A DNA stretch of 64,000 nt from a virus. Positions 41,818 through 49,876 of this stretch are shown here, in pieces; position 1 is the stretch's first letter; each line of letters starts with the position of its first letter. A program made the translations under genes and the position numbers. The notes under the pieces are model-generated. The model was not told the origin of the DNA and did not search any database. It worked only from the letters and a program-made list of their open reading frames with translations. The DNA is taken from IMG/VR virus record IMGVR_UViG_3300042868_012858, positions 1-64,000 of that record. One strand, 5' to 3'.

Positions 41818-43404
41818 ATGAAGTTCAAAGATTTAACTCAAGAACAGATTGAATACGCACAAAAAGTATATTCCAATAAAAGCATAAGCTGGGATGATAG
41901 AATGAAATCTCTAATGGAATTTTTTGGCAAATCTGAAAGAACAGTAAGAAAGTGGTGCTCCGAAAAATTAAAGTTCAAAGAAAAAACTGACCAAGAGCCA
42001 GAGCAGTACGTAAAAGCAAAAGAGAGAAAGCATGATAAATCTAAAAAGAGATTTATTATAACTTGGGCACAAAACAACACTCCAGTTCATAATGGATTCC
42101 TTTCCAATATAAAATCATATGCTGATTATATTGGAGCTGATTTGCATGTTATCGCTGGAAGGTATAAAAACCCAACATCTGTTTGGACTGACCAACAAGA
42201 AAAAGAAGAGTTTTGGGATGATAGCGTTGTTCCTTATTTAGATGCAAACAGACATGATATACATAAGTTTGTATCTATATTGTCTGATATAAAAATACAA
42301 CCTACTGCTGTAAATCCTATGACGGGAATGCAAGGTGTAAGCGGAATTAACTCTTGTATATTTGGTAGCCCAAAGGTGCAATTGGAAATGATTCCTGTAT
42401 TAGAGGGCTGTGCTCCCAAGATGATGGTTACTACTGGCGCTGTTACAAAGAAAAATTACACAGATTCAAAAGCTGGAAAAAAAGGTGAATTTCATCACAC
42501 GTTTGGCTTCGTAATAGTAGAAATAAAAGATGAGCAAACATTTTTTATAAGACAGGTTACTGCTGATGATAAAAATGGTAGCTTTAGTGATTTATATTAT
42601 AGAGTTGAGAACGGAGAAGTATTTGATGTAAATTCTATTTCCGCAATCGTATTGGGTGATTTACATTATGGTCACCACGATGAAGATGTTTTAGATTCTA
42701 CAATAGATTTAATGCACGAATTAACACCCGACCACGTTGTTTTACATGACGTATTTGATGGTAATTCGATAAGTCACCACGAAATGAAAGACCCGTTCAT
42801 TCAATACGGAAAAGAGATATCTGGAAAGAATGATTTAGGTAAGGAAATTGATGAAATGCTGGAGGGTCTAAATAGATTCAAAGATTTTAAAAATGTTGTT
42901 ATCGTAAGAAGTAATCACGATGATTTTTTAGACAGATGGCTTAAGAATGAAGATTGGAAAAAACAGCCTACATTTAAAAACTCTAGGTTGTATATGAAAT
43001 TCAGTGATTTACTTTTAGAACAATATGGTGAAAACCCTTATAATGTAAAAGGTGTTATTCCATCTCTTATAAATGATAGATTTCCTAAATTTATAACATT
43101 AGGCAGAAGCGCATCTTACAAAGTAAAGGGGTGGGAGCTTGGTCAACATGGAGACATAGGTTCAAATGGAAGTAGAGGGTCTCTTTTGCAATTTAGGCAA
43201 TTAAACACAAAAGTTATAGTTGGTCACTATCATAGCCCTGGAAGAAAAGACGGGGCAATAGCAGTAGGGACATCAACTAAACTTCGTGTAGGATATAATA
43301 AAGGCGCTAGTGGATGGCTTCAATCTCACGTAATAATTCACACAGATGGAAGAGCACAACACATTAACTTTATAGATGGAGAATTTACAACTTTTAAAAA
43401 ATAA
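41818..43404 (+). CDS. Calcineurin-like phosphoesterase with N-terminal helix-turn-helix
   Basis: 528 residues. Residues 1-50 (SWDDRMKSLMEFFGKSERTVRKW) look like a helix-turn-helix. The C-terminal half is a metallophosphoesterase with all metal motifs: GDLHYGHHD near residue 280, HDVFDGNS, RSNHDDF near 365, GQHGD, and VGHYHSPG near 468. The overall plan (HTH, unknown middle, phosphoesterase) recalls the A1 proteins of T5-like phages, which are needed for host DNA degradation; that link is from memory of domain layout and not verified here. The near-perfect host promoter suggests early expression, consistent with a host-takeover role. Confidence 0.8.
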   Translation: MKFKDLTQEQIEYAQKVYSNKSISWDDRMKSLMEFFGKSERTVRKWCSEKLKFKEKTDQEPEQYVKAKERKHDKSKKRFIITWAQNNTPVHNGFLSNIKSYADYIGADLHVIAGRYKNPTSVWTDQQEKEEFWDDSVVPYLDANRHDIHKFVSILSDIKIQPTAVNPMTGMQGVSGINSCIFGSPKVQLEMIPVLEGCAPKMMVTTGAVTKKNYTDSKAGKKGEFHHTFGFVIVEIKDEQTFFIRQVTADDKNGSFSDLYYRVENGEVFDVNSISAIVLGDLHYGHHDEDVLDSTIDLMHELTPDHVVLHDVFDGNSISHHEMKDPFIQYGKEISGKNDLGKEIDEMLEGLNRFKDFKNVVIVRSNHDDFLDRWLKNEDWKKQPTFKNSRLYMKFSDLLLEQYGENPYNVKGVIPSLINDRFPKFITLGRSASYKVKGWELGQHGDIGSNGSRGSLLQFRQLNTKVIVGHYHSPGRKDGAIAVGTSTKLRVGYNKGASGWLQSHVIIHTDGRAQHINFIDGEFTTFKK

Positions 43405-43407
43405 AAT

Positions 43408-44166
43408 ATGAAAAAAATAGGAATTAACATAGATGGAATCATCAGAGATTCATTCAATAAATTTGACATTCAATATAGAAAAGTTTTTATTCATAACCCT
43501 TGTTTGGTTGCTATGAATGAAAATGATATGACTATGAGAGAGTTTACTAACGAAGAAATGGATGAAATCGATAGAAAAATAGAAGAAAAGGAATCTGAGA
43601 TGCTAGTTCTTCCTATGGACTCATCTGATTTCTTAAATCATTACAAGTTTGAGCAAAAAGAAATTCCAATGACTGCTGAGAAGTTTTTGGTTCACAATGG
43701 AGAAGTTTATGATGACGCCCCTCAAGAAAACATCATAATTAGCCCTGAAAAAGCGTTGCATAACTTTATGTATGAAGATTACGCACTACAAATCTTTGGT
43801 CAAACTGAAGAAATTGGAAATGCAATGGATATTGTAAATAGGATTCAGGGAGTTGGAATGGAAGAAGGTTCTTTTGAGGTTGTATTACTTACTACATGTA
43901 AAAGAAAAGCAATTCCTGCAACTTATTCTTTTTTAGCATTAAAAAACTGCAGAATCAAAAACTTGGTATTTGTAGATGAAGATTATCAAAAATGGGATCA
44001 TTGTGATATTCTAATTGATGTTATGCCTGAATCTATTCAAGCAAAACCAAAAGGAAAGGTTGCGATAAAAATAAATCAAGATTTCAATAAGTGGGATGAG
44101 GCTGATTATTCTTTTGATAACATTAAAGAAGTTTACAATAAAGAGTTCTTGGTTAGTTTATTGTAA
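43408..44166 (+). CDS. HAD-like protein with altered motif I
   Basis: 252 residues. The start IGINIDGIIRDSF resembles HAD motif I (hhhDxDGxx), but the first aspartate, the usual nucleophile, is Asn7. Downstream VVLLTTCKRKAIPATYSFLA resembles motif II, and HCDILIDVMPESI resembles motif IV. A long acidic insertion (residues 40-110) separates these. Phage HAD proteins of the 5'(3')-deoxyribonucleotidase type are common; loss of the nucleophile suggests altered or no phosphatase activity. Begins 3 nt after the phosphoesterase gene and ends at a terminator. Confidence 0.65.
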   Translation: MKKIGINIDGIIRDSFNKFDIQYRKVFIHNPCLVAMNENDMTMREFTNEEMDEIDRKIEEKESEMLVLPMDSSDFLNHYKFEQKEIPMTAEKFLVHNGEVYDDAPQENIIISPEKALHNFMYEDYALQIFGQTEEIGNAMDIVNRIQGVGMEEGSFEVVLLTTCKRKAIPATYSFLALKNCRIKNLVFVDEDYQKWDHCDILIDVMPESIQAKPKGKVAIKINQDFNKWDEADYSFDNIKEVYNKEFLVSLL

Positions 44167-44189
44167 ACAACGAATTGCCAATTTCTATT

Positions 44190-44217
44190 AAAGCCGATTA
44201 TTTAAATAGTCGGCTTT
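44190..44217 (+). terminator. Terminator after HAD-like gene
   Basis: Long palindromic hairpin with arms AAAGCCGA and TCGGCTTT, the inner part TATTTAAATA also self-complementary, followed by a T-run. Confidence 0.85.
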
Positions 44218-44262
44218 TTTATTTTTTTTAAAAAAACTATTTACATTTTTTTGCATACCACA

Positions 44263-44270
44263 TATATTTA
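44263..44270 (+). promoter_or_regulatory. Weak host-type -7 box TATATTTA
   Basis: TATATTTA, one base from TAnnTTTG, with TTA 19 nt upstream (44241-44243); 26 nt before the ATG at 44297. Suggestive only. Confidence 0.25.
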
Positions 44271-44281
44271 ATTCGAATTAA
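44268..44281. promoter_or_regulatory. 14-bp perfect palindrome, possible operator
   Basis: TTAATTCGAATTAA is perfectly self-complementary and overlaps the end of the putative -7 box. It shares the TTCGAA core with the inverted repeat at 24520-24551. Confidence 0.35.
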
Positions 44282-44296
44282 CTGAATAAAATATAT

Positions 44297-45520
44297 ATGG
44301 AAAAAGAAACAGCAACCGTAGCAGTTGATGACAAGCAAATGAGTCATAACGAAATTATAGATTCATCTATTGCAAAACTCCAAAACAACGATTTCAGAGT
44401 TTATTTTTATTGTCCTCCTGTTAATTTTGCAAGTGGTGGTATGGGTACATTACTCAGACTTGCAAAAAACCTTAAAGAAGATGGTTTTAATGTAAAGTTG
44501 GTTTACCAACCTAGATTAGACCAAAGAGCTTCTTATGAAGATTCTATGAGAGAGTCTCAAAAACAAAAGAAACAAGTTCAAATTCATGTTTTTGAAAAAT
44601 TTGAACCTACTTGGATGGATTTTGATTTAGACGGAATCGAAATAATTCCTTTGGGTGAAGGGGAAATTACATTCAATGATCAAAATAGAACTAAGGCTCA
44701 AGCTCAAGCGTTAGCTGTGCTTCCTGAAGATTTATTGATTATTCCTGAAGGTTTTCCTGATGTTATGCAAAAAACAATGCAAACAGCATGCAAGAGAATC
44801 GTTCTTGCTCAAAGCTGGTTCTATGTATTAAATGCAATGCAGCCAGGTCAAACTTGGCAACATTTCGGAATTCAGGATGTTGTTTCTGTTTCAGATGCTA
44901 TTACTGAATATTTGGGATCTATTATGCCAGGTTTAAAGGTTAAAAATGTTAAACAAGGAATCAATAGAGAACTTTTTAAAGTTCCAGAAAAAGTATCTAA
45001 AAAAGCACCAGTTATTGTTTATAGTGCAAATAGAGGACAAGAAAATAAACTAAAAACAATCAACCTAATCAAAACTTTCTATATGTTCTATCCTCACTTA
45101 AGATGGATAAGATTCGTAGAGCTTGCAGATATGTCAAGAGAGGAGTTTGCTGATAGAGTAGCATCTAGTGCTTTTGCTCTTTATACAGATGATATAGCAG
45201 GTTTTGGAACATTACCACTTGAAGCAATGGCTTGCGGTACACACGTTGTTGGTTGGGCTTCTTTTGGAGGAAAAGAGTATATGAACGAAAACAATGGTTT
45301 TTGGACAAACAACGGAGATATTTTCCAAACTGCTGAACTTTTAGGTATCGCCGTAGACAAATGGTTGAATGGTGAACTTGATAACCCTACTGTACAAGAG
45401 GCTTATGAAGAAACTTTATCTCACTACACTTTAGAAGGAGAAAGAAGTCAGTTTTTAAATGTTATTAACGAATACAAAAAAGAAAGAATCAATGAGCTTG
45501 AAGGAATCAAAACAAAGTAA
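44297..45520 (+). CDS. Glycosyltransferase (GT-B, GT4-like)
   Basis: 407 residues. After a ~25-residue leader, FRVYFYCPPVNFASGGMGTL forms the glycine-rich N-terminal loop; the C-terminal half has VIVYSANRGQENK and the donor-binding segment AGFGTLPLEAMACGTHVVGW, where GT4 enzymes have the E-x7-E motif (only the second Glu is clear). Related in fold to the broken gene at 18638-19901 but not close. It lies outside the main glycan run, with its own upstream palindrome, and overlaps the next gene. Donor and acceptor unknown. Confidence 0.8.
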   Translation: MEKETATVAVDDKQMSHNEIIDSSIAKLQNNDFRVYFYCPPVNFASGGMGTLLRLAKNLKEDGFNVKLVYQPRLDQRASYEDSMRESQKQKKQVQIHVFEKFEPTWMDFDLDGIEIIPLGEGEITFNDQNRTKAQAQALAVLPEDLLIIPEGFPDVMQKTMQTACKRIVLAQSWFYVLNAMQPGQTWQHFGIQDVVSVSDAITEYLGSIMPGLKVKNVKQGINRELFKVPEKVSKKAPVIVYSANRGQENKLKTINLIKTFYMFYPHLRWIRFVELADMSREEFADRVASSAFALYTDDIAGFGTLPLEAMACGTHVVGWASFGGKEYMNENNGFWTNNGDIFQTAELLGIAVDKWLNGELDNPTVQEAYEETLSHYTLEGERSQFLNVINEYKKERINELEGIKTK

Positions 45521-46427
45521 ATACCTGGTAGGTATTTATCTTGACCAACTAGAAAAAGATAGTAACTTAGCATCTTGTTTATATAGTCTAGCAAATCAAA
45601 CACTTCCAGTGGATGTAGTTTTATTTGCAAAAGGATTGAGTGCTGAAAATATTTCACACCTTAAACAATTAGCTGAAAAACCATTTGCTTCATATATAGA
45701 AAGAGATGAGCAAAGCCAAGTTGTAGATCGAAGAATAGACTCTGAAAGAGGCGTTAATTATACAATTATCGAAACTTCTGAGGTTATGAATTTGTCAAAA
45801 ATATTTAACACGATTTTTAACTTAGCTTTGGAAAATGGATACGAAGCCATTTCTATTGCTGAGCCAGAAGATGGATACTCTGTTAAGTGGTTTGAAACGG
45901 CTGATAGATACATGGTTGAAAATCCTGACATCGCTATCTTTACACCAATTATTAGAAATATCGTAAATGGTGCTTTCTCTGGAGTTATGAATGAATCTCC
46001 TTGGGTAGAAGGCATGTCTGAAGAGGCTGGTAAATTTGACCTTAATCTTTTGCAGAGATTTAATTGCGCAAACCCTCTTGGTGCTGTTTATAGAGTAGAA
46101 TCTATAGATGAGTATGCAGAGAAAAAAGATGACGAGTCTAAGCCAATGAAGGAAAGTATGAAACTTAGCCATTACTATGAGTTCTTTTTGAGAATGATTT
46201 ATGATGATGTTAAAATCGTGACAATTCCTAGAATCGGGTATGAAATTAAAATGGTAAACAAAGACTATTTTACAGATTCTAGTTGTAAAGTTCCTCAAAA
46301 CTTGGCTATAATCCCTGAGGACAAAGGTGGTATGAGTTCTGAAGAAGCTAGATTTTGGTTTGAGCTTGCCAAAAAGGAGTTTTTCTATGACGATGATAGA
46401 AACAAAGTCTATGAATTATCTGCCTAA
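45492..46427 (+). CDS. Putative GT-A-like glycosyltransferase partner
   Basis: About 311 residues from ATG 45492 (MSLKESKQSKYLVG). A longer frame starts at 45459, deeper within the previous gene. The start KYLVGIYLDQLEKDSNLASCLYSL resembles a GT2 first strand and helix, followed by IAEPEDGYSVKWFETADRYM, where PEDGY is at the place of DxD. The C-terminal part includes an SHYYEFFLRMIYDD helix. I class it as GT-A-like with low certainty about activity. Overlap with the GT4-like gene (29 nt) suggests the two act together. Confidence 0.65.
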   Translation: MSLKESKQSKYLVGIYLDQLEKDSNLASCLYSLANQTLPVDVVLFAKGLSAENISHLKQLAEKPFASYIERDEQSQVVDRRIDSERGVNYTIIETSEVMNLSKIFNTIFNLALENGYEAISIAEPEDGYSVKWFETADRYMVENPDIAIFTPIIRNIVNGAFSGVMNESPWVEGMSEEAGKFDLNLLQRFNCANPLGAVYRVESIDEYAEKKDDESKPMKESMKLSHYYEFFLRMIYDDVKIVTIPRIGYEIKMVNKDYFTDSSCKVPQNLAIIPEDKGGMSSEEARFWFELAKKEFFYDDDRNKVYELSA

Positions 46428-47445
46428 TGAAAATACAGACAATAGTTTAAATCTAGATAAAAGTTTACACAACGAGGAGCGGGACATAAACAATCCCGCT
46501 TCTAGTTATGACTCTAATGGTGCAGATTTAAATAATCCCTCGGAAAATGAAAATAGCGAGGAACAAACTGTTGTATCTTCTGGTACTGATGTTGAAATTC
46601 TAGAATTAGAAAAAAAACGTAAAACATATTGGACCGAAGATACAGAAAAAGCAGTTATTGAATTTTTAAATAATGATTGTAATTACTTTCAAGTAAAATT
46701 AGAAAAATATTTTGATGAATGTAAAAAGAAAAAATTAGAGCCAGATTACGAATACATAGAACAATTACAAGAAAAATATGAGTGGGCTTGTGGGTCTGAA
46801 ATTATGTTTAAAAAAGAATTAATATATAAAAAACATATTCATAAACCACTTAATAGACTCATTGAAAATATTATATTCAATTTCAAGCTTTTTAGACCTG
46901 GTGTTGACATTAAAACAATACAATCAGATTGCCTTTCTTTTGTGTATGGAAAATTCGCAAATTTCAATCCAGATAAAAATGCAAAATCATTTTCCTTTTT
47001 TGGAACAATAGCAAAGCATTATTTGATGGGTGAAAAAAAGGATATCGATAAAAGTCAACAAGTAAATCTTGACTATGATGATCATAAAGAAGAAGCTGAT
47101 AGAAAGGATGTTGTAGAATTAGGCGAAAAGAGTGATTTGGATACGTCTTTTAGTCTTTTTTCTTTCGTGATAAATAGCTTAGAGGGTGAGATTGAGAAAA
47201 AATTAAATAACCCCGATGAAAAGAAAGGTTTGTCTGATAATGACTTAAAGGTTGCAGACGCAATAGTTCAAATTTTTAAAAGTCATGAATTATTAGGAGC
47301 CTACAATAAAAACCATGTATATCATTTAATCAAAGAGTATACAGGTCTACAAACAAAAGACATTACATATTCACTGGCGAGGTTTAGAGTTTTCTACAGA
47401 CTGCTCAAACAAGATTTCATAAAAGATAGTCAAAATGAAGATTAA
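46387..47445 (+). CDS. Late sigma factor (T4 gp55-like)
   Basis: About 352 residues. The first 75 are Asn/Ser/Glu-rich and disordered. A sigma region 2-like segment lies around residues 165-215: NRLIENIIFNF, IKTIQSDCLSFVYGKFANF, NPDKNAKSFSFFGTIAKHYLMG, close to the helix pattern of phage late sigma factors. The C-terminal 70 residues (HVYHLIKEYTGLQTKDITY) may be a helix-turn-helix. I propose it reads the TATTTATA-type motifs. Start choice: AAAAAGGAG lies 7 nt before ATG 46387; alternatives are 46360 and 46411. It overlaps the preceding gene and ends at a terminator. Confidence 0.65.
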   Translation: MTMIETKSMNYLPNENTDNSLNLDKSLHNEERDINNPASSYDSNGADLNNPSENENSEEQTVVSSGTDVEILELEKKRKTYWTEDTEKAVIEFLNNDCNYFQVKLEKYFDECKKKKLEPDYEYIEQLQEKYEWACGSEIMFKKELIYKKHIHKPLNRLIENIIFNFKLFRPGVDIKTIQSDCLSFVYGKFANFNPDKNAKSFSFFGTIAKHYLMGEKKDIDKSQQVNLDYDDHKEEADRKDVVELGEKSDLDTSFSLFSFVINSLEGEIEKKLNNPDEKKGLSDNDLKVADAIVQIFKSHELLGAYNKNHVYHLIKEYTGLQTKDITYSLARFRVFYRLLKQDFIKDSQNED

Positions 47446-47448
47446 ATA

Positions 47449-47478
47449 AAAAAGCAGTTCTATTAAGGGCTGCTTTTT
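47449..47478 (+). terminator. Terminator after sigma factor gene
   Basis: Stem AAAAAGCAG / CTGCTTTTT with a 12-nt loop, followed by a T-rich stretch. Confidence 0.8.
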
Positions 47479-47497
47479 ATATTTTTTTTTGAATAAA

Positions 47498-47506
47498 CTA
47501 TTTATA
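47498..47506 (+). promoter_or_regulatory. Late-type motif CTATTTATA
   Basis: CTATTTATA 12 nt before ATG 47519, heading the plus-strand baseplate genes. It lies within the longer frame that starts at 47489, arguing against that start. Confidence 0.5.
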
Positions 47507-47518
47507 AATAAAAAAGTT

Positions 47519-47905
47519 ATGGCAAGAGAAATTAAAATGAATGAAGATTCTTATTTGATGCTTTTAAATAAGGTTCTTACAAATAAAGAAGAAGAGAGAG
47601 AATTAGCTTTAGATAGATACAGAAAGGCGGACGAAAAAATGGAAACTAATGACCACTTTGTGGTTATGGGTAAAAACGCAGTATCATATTTAAGATTAGC
47701 TTCAGACACAACAAATGATATGTTTAATGTTGCCAAAGAGATAAAAAGTGTAATCTATAAAGATGACTCACAAGCAGGATCAACATTAGCTATTAATGAC
47801 GAAACTATGAAAATGGTTATCGACCAAATTAAACAATCAGAAGATGCTGAATTTGGAAGTGATGATAAGAGTCAACTTTTGGATGATGATATAGAAGATT
47901 TATAA
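47519..47905 (+). CDS. Hypothetical protein at head of baseplate operon
   Basis: 128 residues from the ATG at 47519 (MAREIK), chosen because the upstream in-frame ATG at 47489 precedes the promoter-like motif. Helical, charged, ending in an acidic tail (LLDDDIEDL). No recognised family. It is followed after 2 nt by the protein at 47908, and its position at the front of the baseplate genes suggests an assembly chaperone or small baseplate part. Confidence 0.7.
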   Translation: MAREIKMNEDSYLMLLNKVLTNKEEERELALDRYRKADEKMETNDHFVVMGKNAVSYLRLASDTTNDMFNVAKEIKSVIYKDDSQAGSTLAINDETMKMVIDQIKQSEDAEFGSDDKSQLLDDDIEDL

Positions 47906-47907
47906 AA

Positions 47908-49224
47908 ATGCCAATAAATCCAAATACATACTTTGCTCCAGCTTTAACGGATTTGCAATCTGAATTGACCGCAAAAATAGGGTCAATGAAAAGTATATTG
48001 GCTTTACCAAACATAAAAAAGCCAAACATACCGAAAGACCAGCAAATTTCTACTATGGATTATCTATTAAAGGTATTTTCATCTTTAGGTATAGATCCTC
48101 AGGTTATATTTAATGCGTTTTTATCTAGTGTTCTTGATGAATTCACTCCAAAATTAGAAGAATTTGTACTTAAGGCAATAGGTGATGCTTTTGGTCAAAA
48201 GGGAATACAAATTTCTCCTTACATAAATAATCCATTAGCTAATAGCGCACAGATACAAATTTTTAAAGATGAAAACTATAAGTTTCTTAAAAATTTAATA
48301 CCTGATACATTTCTACAAACAGCTAAACAAAAAATTGTAAGGGATTTAATGATTATGATTTTTGGCCCTAAAGATGGTCCTGCAGCGGAGGCGTTAAACC
48401 CAAATGCAGCAGAAAGAGAATATTTAATAAGTAATGCTGTTTGTGGACTTGGAATGTTCGCCATTTCAAATGATCCAGAGTTAAAAAATTCTGATATAGA
48501 ATATACTAGAATAAAGAAAAGACAGGAATTAGAAAAGGGTCAAGTTGTTTATGAAATATCTTGTCAGGATGTAAAAATTACTTTACCTGAAAATCCTACT
48601 ATTCTTTTTCAGGGAGGTGGTGTAAATTCAGTAGGTCAAAATTTACCACTAACTCCATATCAAAGTATTGTACAGATAAATCAATATGTAGTTAATCAGT
48701 CTCAAAAAATAAACAACGAGAAAAACTCAAATAAAGTAGGTAAGTCATTTTCTCAAATATTAGTAGAAAGTTTGATTAATGCTATGTCTACTTTAATTCA
48801 ACCATATTTGCCTAGTGTTTTTTCAACAATAGAAGCTGCCGTAGCTGTCGAAAACAATCTACCTGCTGGTTCTGTTAGTTTTCCTACGATAGATTTTGTT
48901 TCTAGTATGTGTGAGATTAATAATCTGACCAACTCTAATGATACCGAATCACAAAAAACGCAAAAAAAGGAATTTGTTAGAAGCTTGCTAAATTCTTTAC
49001 TTAAAGATTTAATAAAACTACTTTTGGTTTTTGCAATAAAAAGATTTAAAAAGTTCGTAAAACAATACTTTGCAAAAAGAGCAGTAGAAAGACAGAAAAG
49101 AAAAGCAGAAAAAGCTAGGCTCAAGTATGAGCAAATATTATCTAAAGTAAAAGATACTCAAGATAAGGTTGAAAAATACCAAGCAGCAATTAGTATATTA
49201 ACCAATTTCTTAGGAGCAATATAA
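47908..49224 (+). CDS. Hypothetical baseplate-cluster protein
   Basis: 438 residues, mostly helical. No known motif. Notable are a central beta-type region (VVYEISCQDVKITLPENPTI), a hydrophobic helix LIKLLLVFAIKRFKKFV near residue 380, and a basic coiled coil at the end (RQKRKAEKARLKYEQ). The hydrophobic-then-basic C-terminus could touch a membrane or form a core helix. In T4-like order a hub protein (gp27, gp29 or gp51-like) might lie here, but I cannot assign one. Tight 2-nt spacing on both sides. Confidence 0.65.
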   Translation: MPINPNTYFAPALTDLQSELTAKIGSMKSILALPNIKKPNIPKDQQISTMDYLLKVFSSLGIDPQVIFNAFLSSVLDEFTPKLEEFVLKAIGDAFGQKGIQISPYINNPLANSAQIQIFKDENYKFLKNLIPDTFLQTAKQKIVRDLMIMIFGPKDGPAAEALNPNAAEREYLISNAVCGLGMFAISNDPELKNSDIEYTRIKKRQELEKGQVVYEISCQDVKITLPENPTILFQGGGVNSVGQNLPLTPYQSIVQINQYVVNQSQKINNEKNSNKVGKSFSQILVESLINAMSTLIQPYLPSVFSTIEAAVAVENNLPAGSVSFPTIDFVSSMCEINNLTNSNDTESQKTQKKEFVRSLLNSLLKDLIKLLLVFAIKRFKKFVKQYFAKRAVERQKRKAEKARLKYEQILSKVKDTQDKVEKYQAAISILTNFLGAI

Positions 49225-49225
49225 T

Positions 49226-49642
49226 ATGGAACAAATACCTGTAGATTCTAATTTAAATATCGCAGAAGAGATAGCATCGTTTTTTCTTTTCTTATTAAAT
49301 GAAGATAGAACAATAACACCAAGACTATCTCTTAAGCAGATACTTACAGCAAAGGCAAGACCTGGTTTAAGTTCTGATATTTTGGCTACATCAATAATAG
49401 CTAGATTTCCAAGAATAGGAATACCTAATGGACCATTGGTCGGTGGGGCGCCAAATGTTATGGAGGAATTTGTTAAGGTTTTGTGTGAAGAAATAATTGA
49501 CGCAATTCAAAATGAAATGAGAGTTGACATTGCTTTGGATCCAGGGGCAACTGTAACAGCCGCTGGGGGAAATGCTGGAGGACCTGTAACTGTTGTTGGA
49601 GCTACAGTTGCACCTCACTCAGGAGTGGGTGTTGCAAGTTAA
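49226..49642 (+). CDS. Small baseplate-cluster protein
   Basis: 138 residues. Helical N-terminal two thirds (IAEEIASFFLFLL, VMEEFVKVLCEEIIDAI) and a low-complexity C-terminal tail rich in Gly, Ala and Val (VTAAGGNAGGPVTVVG), likely flexible. No family recognised. Starts 2 nt after the previous gene. Confidence 0.65.
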   Translation: MEQIPVDSNLNIAEEIASFFLFLLNEDRTITPRLSLKQILTAKARPGLSSDILATSIIARFPRIGIPNGPLVGGAPNVMEEFVKVLCEEIIDAIQNEMRVDIALDPGATVTAAGGNAGGPVTVVGATVAPHSGVGVAS

Positions 49643-49653
49643 TTTTATTTATT

Positions 49654-49875
49654 ATGAAAAAGACAAAACAACAATTAATAGAAGAAGCTAATGTTCTAGC
49701 AGAAGAACATCAATTCAAAAAAGATGTTATTGAAAAGATGCTTAATAGTTTAGATGAAAAAAAAGGTTTGACACCTGAGCATTTAGAAGCTATGGGTATA
49801 ATACAAAACATTTTAAATGAAATGGATGATATAGAAAAAAATCATCAAGAAATAATAAAACAAATAAAGAACTAA
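49654..49875 (+). CDS. Small coiled-coil protein
   Basis: 73 residues, two charged amphipathic helices (KQQLIEEANVLAEEHQF and IIQNILNEMDDIEKNHQEI), no other feature. Probably an assembly chaperone or small structural helper in the baseplate operon; nothing more can be said. Starts 12 nt after the previous stop and ends 1 nt before the gp5-like gene. Confidence 0.65.
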   Translation: MKKTKQQLIEEANVLAEEHQFKKDVIEKMLNSLDEKKGLTPEHLEAMGIIQNILNEMDDIEKNHQEIIKQIKN

Positions 49876-49876
49876 A

